A stretch of 64,000 bases of DNA from Oscillatoria salina IIICB1 (lineage in GTDB: Bacteria > Cyanobacteriota > Cyanobacteriia > Cyanobacteriales > SIO1D9), in assembly GCF_020144665.1 (NCBI RefSeq), contig NZ_JAAHBQ010000038.1, positions 1 through 64,000 of the forward strand, in the 5' to 3' direction. A model generated the notes under the pieces. The model was not told the origin of the DNA and ran no database searches. It worked only from the letters and a program-made list of their open reading frames with translations. Shown one piece after another: positions 62,531 to 64,000 of the stretch. Position 1 is the first letter of the stretch; every line of letters begins with the position of its first letter. Made by a program: the position numbers and the translations under genes.

Positions 62531-64000
62531 GCGCTTTCCTCCTTTTTTCAATCAGTTGTGCTTCTTCTTCCATAGCTTCTTGCAGCCTATTGGCGCGTTC
62601 ATTGACTTGCTGAAATGCTAGTTCTTCAACCTGTTCTCCACTGAGATATTCTGCCAAAGCACTTATGGTCGGATACTCAAATGCTTCCGCTATGGAGAAT
62701 TCTTTGTTTAAAGTTTTTTGCAGTTTGCTGCGAACTTGGACTATGAGAAGTGAATCTCCACCTAATTCAAAGAAGTTGTCATGAATACCTACTTCCTTAA
62801 TTCCGAGAACCTCTTGCCAGACTTTAGCAATCTGTTGCTCAATCTCATTTTTGGGAGCAATATATTCATTATTAAGTTGAGGTCTTGAGTGTGTCGGTTG
62901 TATCGTTTGGGAGAGGTTAGCCTTCTCGAAGCTTGACAGTAAATTGGGTTGACTATAAGTTTGGTGATGTTCGCGCCAAGTAAATAAATCACTGGGACAG
63001 ATCAAAACCTGTGGCATTGTACTCCCCAGTATTCGGCTAAAAACCTCAATGGTTTCTGATGTTGATAACCAATCTTCTCTAAAAGAGTCACTTGGTAATT
63101 GGTTGGTGGGTACGGTTTCTTTTTGAAAATTAACTGGGGAAGGGGTGGAAGACACAGAAGGTGAGGAGAGAGGAAAAGTCATCTTCTCTTTTGCTTCTGG
63201 AGTTACTATCTCTTCGGAAACCATCAGCTTTCTTAGAGCTTCTGGATCTTGCTGCGATACCACGATCTTACCGATATGCTTCCCTTGAGCCATATATTCA
63301 AAGGCATCAGCCACTTCTGTAATTGGAAATACTCGAAGAGGAAGTGGGAAAAAATTTCCTTCTTTGAAGACTTTTACGACTTCGCGAGTCAAGGAAATAT
63401 GGTTAAAGCGTTCTATATTGGGGTGGATAGCGGAGAAAGTTAAGTTTTTCTCAAATGGTCTTAGATCCAATTTGCTGTTATTGAGGATATCCCTCTGACC
63501 AATTTCGAGAAAGCGTCCATAGGGTGCCAAAACTGAAAGGCTTTTAGAGAGGAATTCCCCTCCTAATGAATTCAAAACTACATCCACACCCCTGCCATCG
63601 GTGCGTCTCATCACTTCATCGGCAAAATCCAGCGTCCGGGAATTCATGACGTGCTTAATGCCCTTGGAGTGCAAAAATTCCCGTTTTTCAGGGGTACCGG
63701 CGGTGGCGAAAATTTCTGCTCCTACCCATTGAGCTATTTGCACCGCAGCCATCCCCACACCACCTGCGGCTGAATGAATCAGAACGCTCTCCCCTTGGGA
63801 AAGCCTGCCCACTTTGATCAGGGAATAGTAAGCTGTGGAAAAGGCGATCGGAATTGTTGTTGCTTCCTCTAAACTAAGATGTTCCGGTTTTGGTGCTACG
63901 AACTTAGCGGGAGTTGTGATAAATCGGCTAAAGCAGGAAGAACCAAGGGCAATAACTTCATCTCCGAGTTGAAAATCTTCAACGCCTTTCCCTAATGCGA
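62523..64000 (-). CDS. type I polyketide synthase, C-terminal part: ER-(KR relic linker)-ACP, partial
   Basis: The frame is open to the right edge, so the N-terminal domains are outside the window. The visible part starts in an enoylreductase (LGDEVIALGSS, ESVLIHSAAGGVGMAAVQIA, RGVDVVLNSLGGEFLSKSL, ending GKIVVSQQDPEAL). A catalytic KR should follow, but there is only a ~60-residue Ser/Pro-rich linker. Then comes sequence typical of the end of a KR and the KR-ACP linker (TSETIEVFSRILGSTMPQVL...HSRPQLNNEYIAPKNEIEQQIA). The ACP is HDNFFELGGDSLLIVQV. The C-terminal helix (NERANRLQEAMEEEAQLIEKRRKARE) is a docking candidate. Confidence 0.9.
   Translation of the reverse strand, partial: ALGKGVEDFQLGDEVIALGSSCFSRFITTPAKFVAPKPEHLSLEEATTIPIAFSTAYYSLIKVGRLSQGESVLIHSAAGGVGMAAVQIAQWVGAEIFATAGTPEKREFLHSKGIKHVMNSRTLDFADEVMRRTDGRGVDVVLNSLGGEFLSKSLSVLAPYGRFLEIGQRDILNNSKLDLRPFEKNLTFSAIHPNIERFNHISLTREVVKVFKEGNFFPLPLRVFPITEVADAFEYMAQGKHIGKIVVSQQDPEALRKLMVSEEIVTPEAKEKMTFPLSSPSVSSTPSPVNFQKETVPTNQLPSDSFREDWLSTSETIEVFSRILGSTMPQVLICPSDLFTWREHHQTYSQPNLLSSFEKANLSQTIQPTHSRPQLNNEYIAPKNEIEQQIAKVWQEVLGIKEVGIHDNFFELGGDSLLIVQVRSKLQKTLNKEFSIAEAFEYPTISALAEYLSGEQVEELAFQQVNERANRLQEAMEEEAQLIEKRRKARE
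62538..62542 (-). promoter_or_regulatory. ribosome binding site for the downstream PKS gene
   Basis: GGAGG on the minus strand lies 7 bases before the GTG at 62530, inside the last codons of the upstream PKS. It decides the start over the earlier TTG at 62551 and indicates translational coupling. Confidence 0.7.

Overview
The window comes from a cyanobacterium, probably filamentous. The evidence is the many HIP1 palindromes (GCGATCGC), an aerobic-type Mg-protoporphyrin monomethyl ester cyclase (AcsF), several cyanobacteria-typical families (DUF2996, DUF1822, DUF3386, Uma2), heptanucleotide CCCAATC-type tandem repeats, and large CHAT, haemagglutinin and PKS/NRPS genes. No rRNA or tRNA gene was seen.

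Layout. Positions 1-1.7 kb hold an IS630-family transposase split by a frameshift, abutting what looks like the 3' part of an alpha/beta hydrolase gene. Positions 2-10 kb are core or conserved genes: an L,D-transpeptidase, two MoaD/ThiS-type sulfur carriers flanking threonine synthase, a DUF2996 protein, a TM2-domain protein, acsF, a stand-alone ketosynthase-like protein and a small outer-membrane-type protein. A TnpB remnant abuts the acsF stop.

Positions 10.8-32.9 kb form a surface, secretion and signalling island. On the + strand are a giant PA14/subtilisin protein, a Uma2 protein, a PEP-CTERM-like protein, a single polypeptide combining a two-partner-secretion exoprotein (TpsA) with its own POTRA/FhaC-type transporter (TpsB), and an overlapping exported TPR-CHAT protein. 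Converging on the - strand is a tight operon: sigma-70-like protein, DUF1822/HEAT-like protein, CHAT-TM-TPR protein, exported protein.

Positions 33-47.8 kb are mixed metabolic genes: an old yellow enzyme, an ABC exporter, a DUF2237 protein, an RlaP-like nucleotidyltransferase, a peptide-binding lipoprotein, DUF3386, a 5'-truncated hybrid-cluster protein, a nucleoside-phosphorylase-like protein and an RND efflux pump. A roughly 97-bp tandem repeat array lies at 41.4-42.0 kb.

Positions 47.9-64 kb, all on the - strand, are the downstream end of a hybrid PKS/NRPS biosynthetic cluster that continues past the right edge. In transcription order it has a PKS module end (ER-ACP, KR core missing), a PKS (KS-AT-KR-ACP), a one-module NRPS (C-A-PCP-TE), a flavin-dependent halogenase-like protein, a penicillin-acylase-type Ntn hydrolase and a lysine-2,3-aminomutase-like radical SAM enzyme. 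The binding-pocket residues I read for the NRPS A domain (GDWMISFANK) resemble the beta-alanine code rather than the usual alpha-amino-acid pattern. That fits an adjacent aminomutase supplying a beta-amino acid. The two most promising less-described systems are this cluster and the fused TpsA-TpsB/CHAT plus sigma-like/DUF1822/CHAT island.
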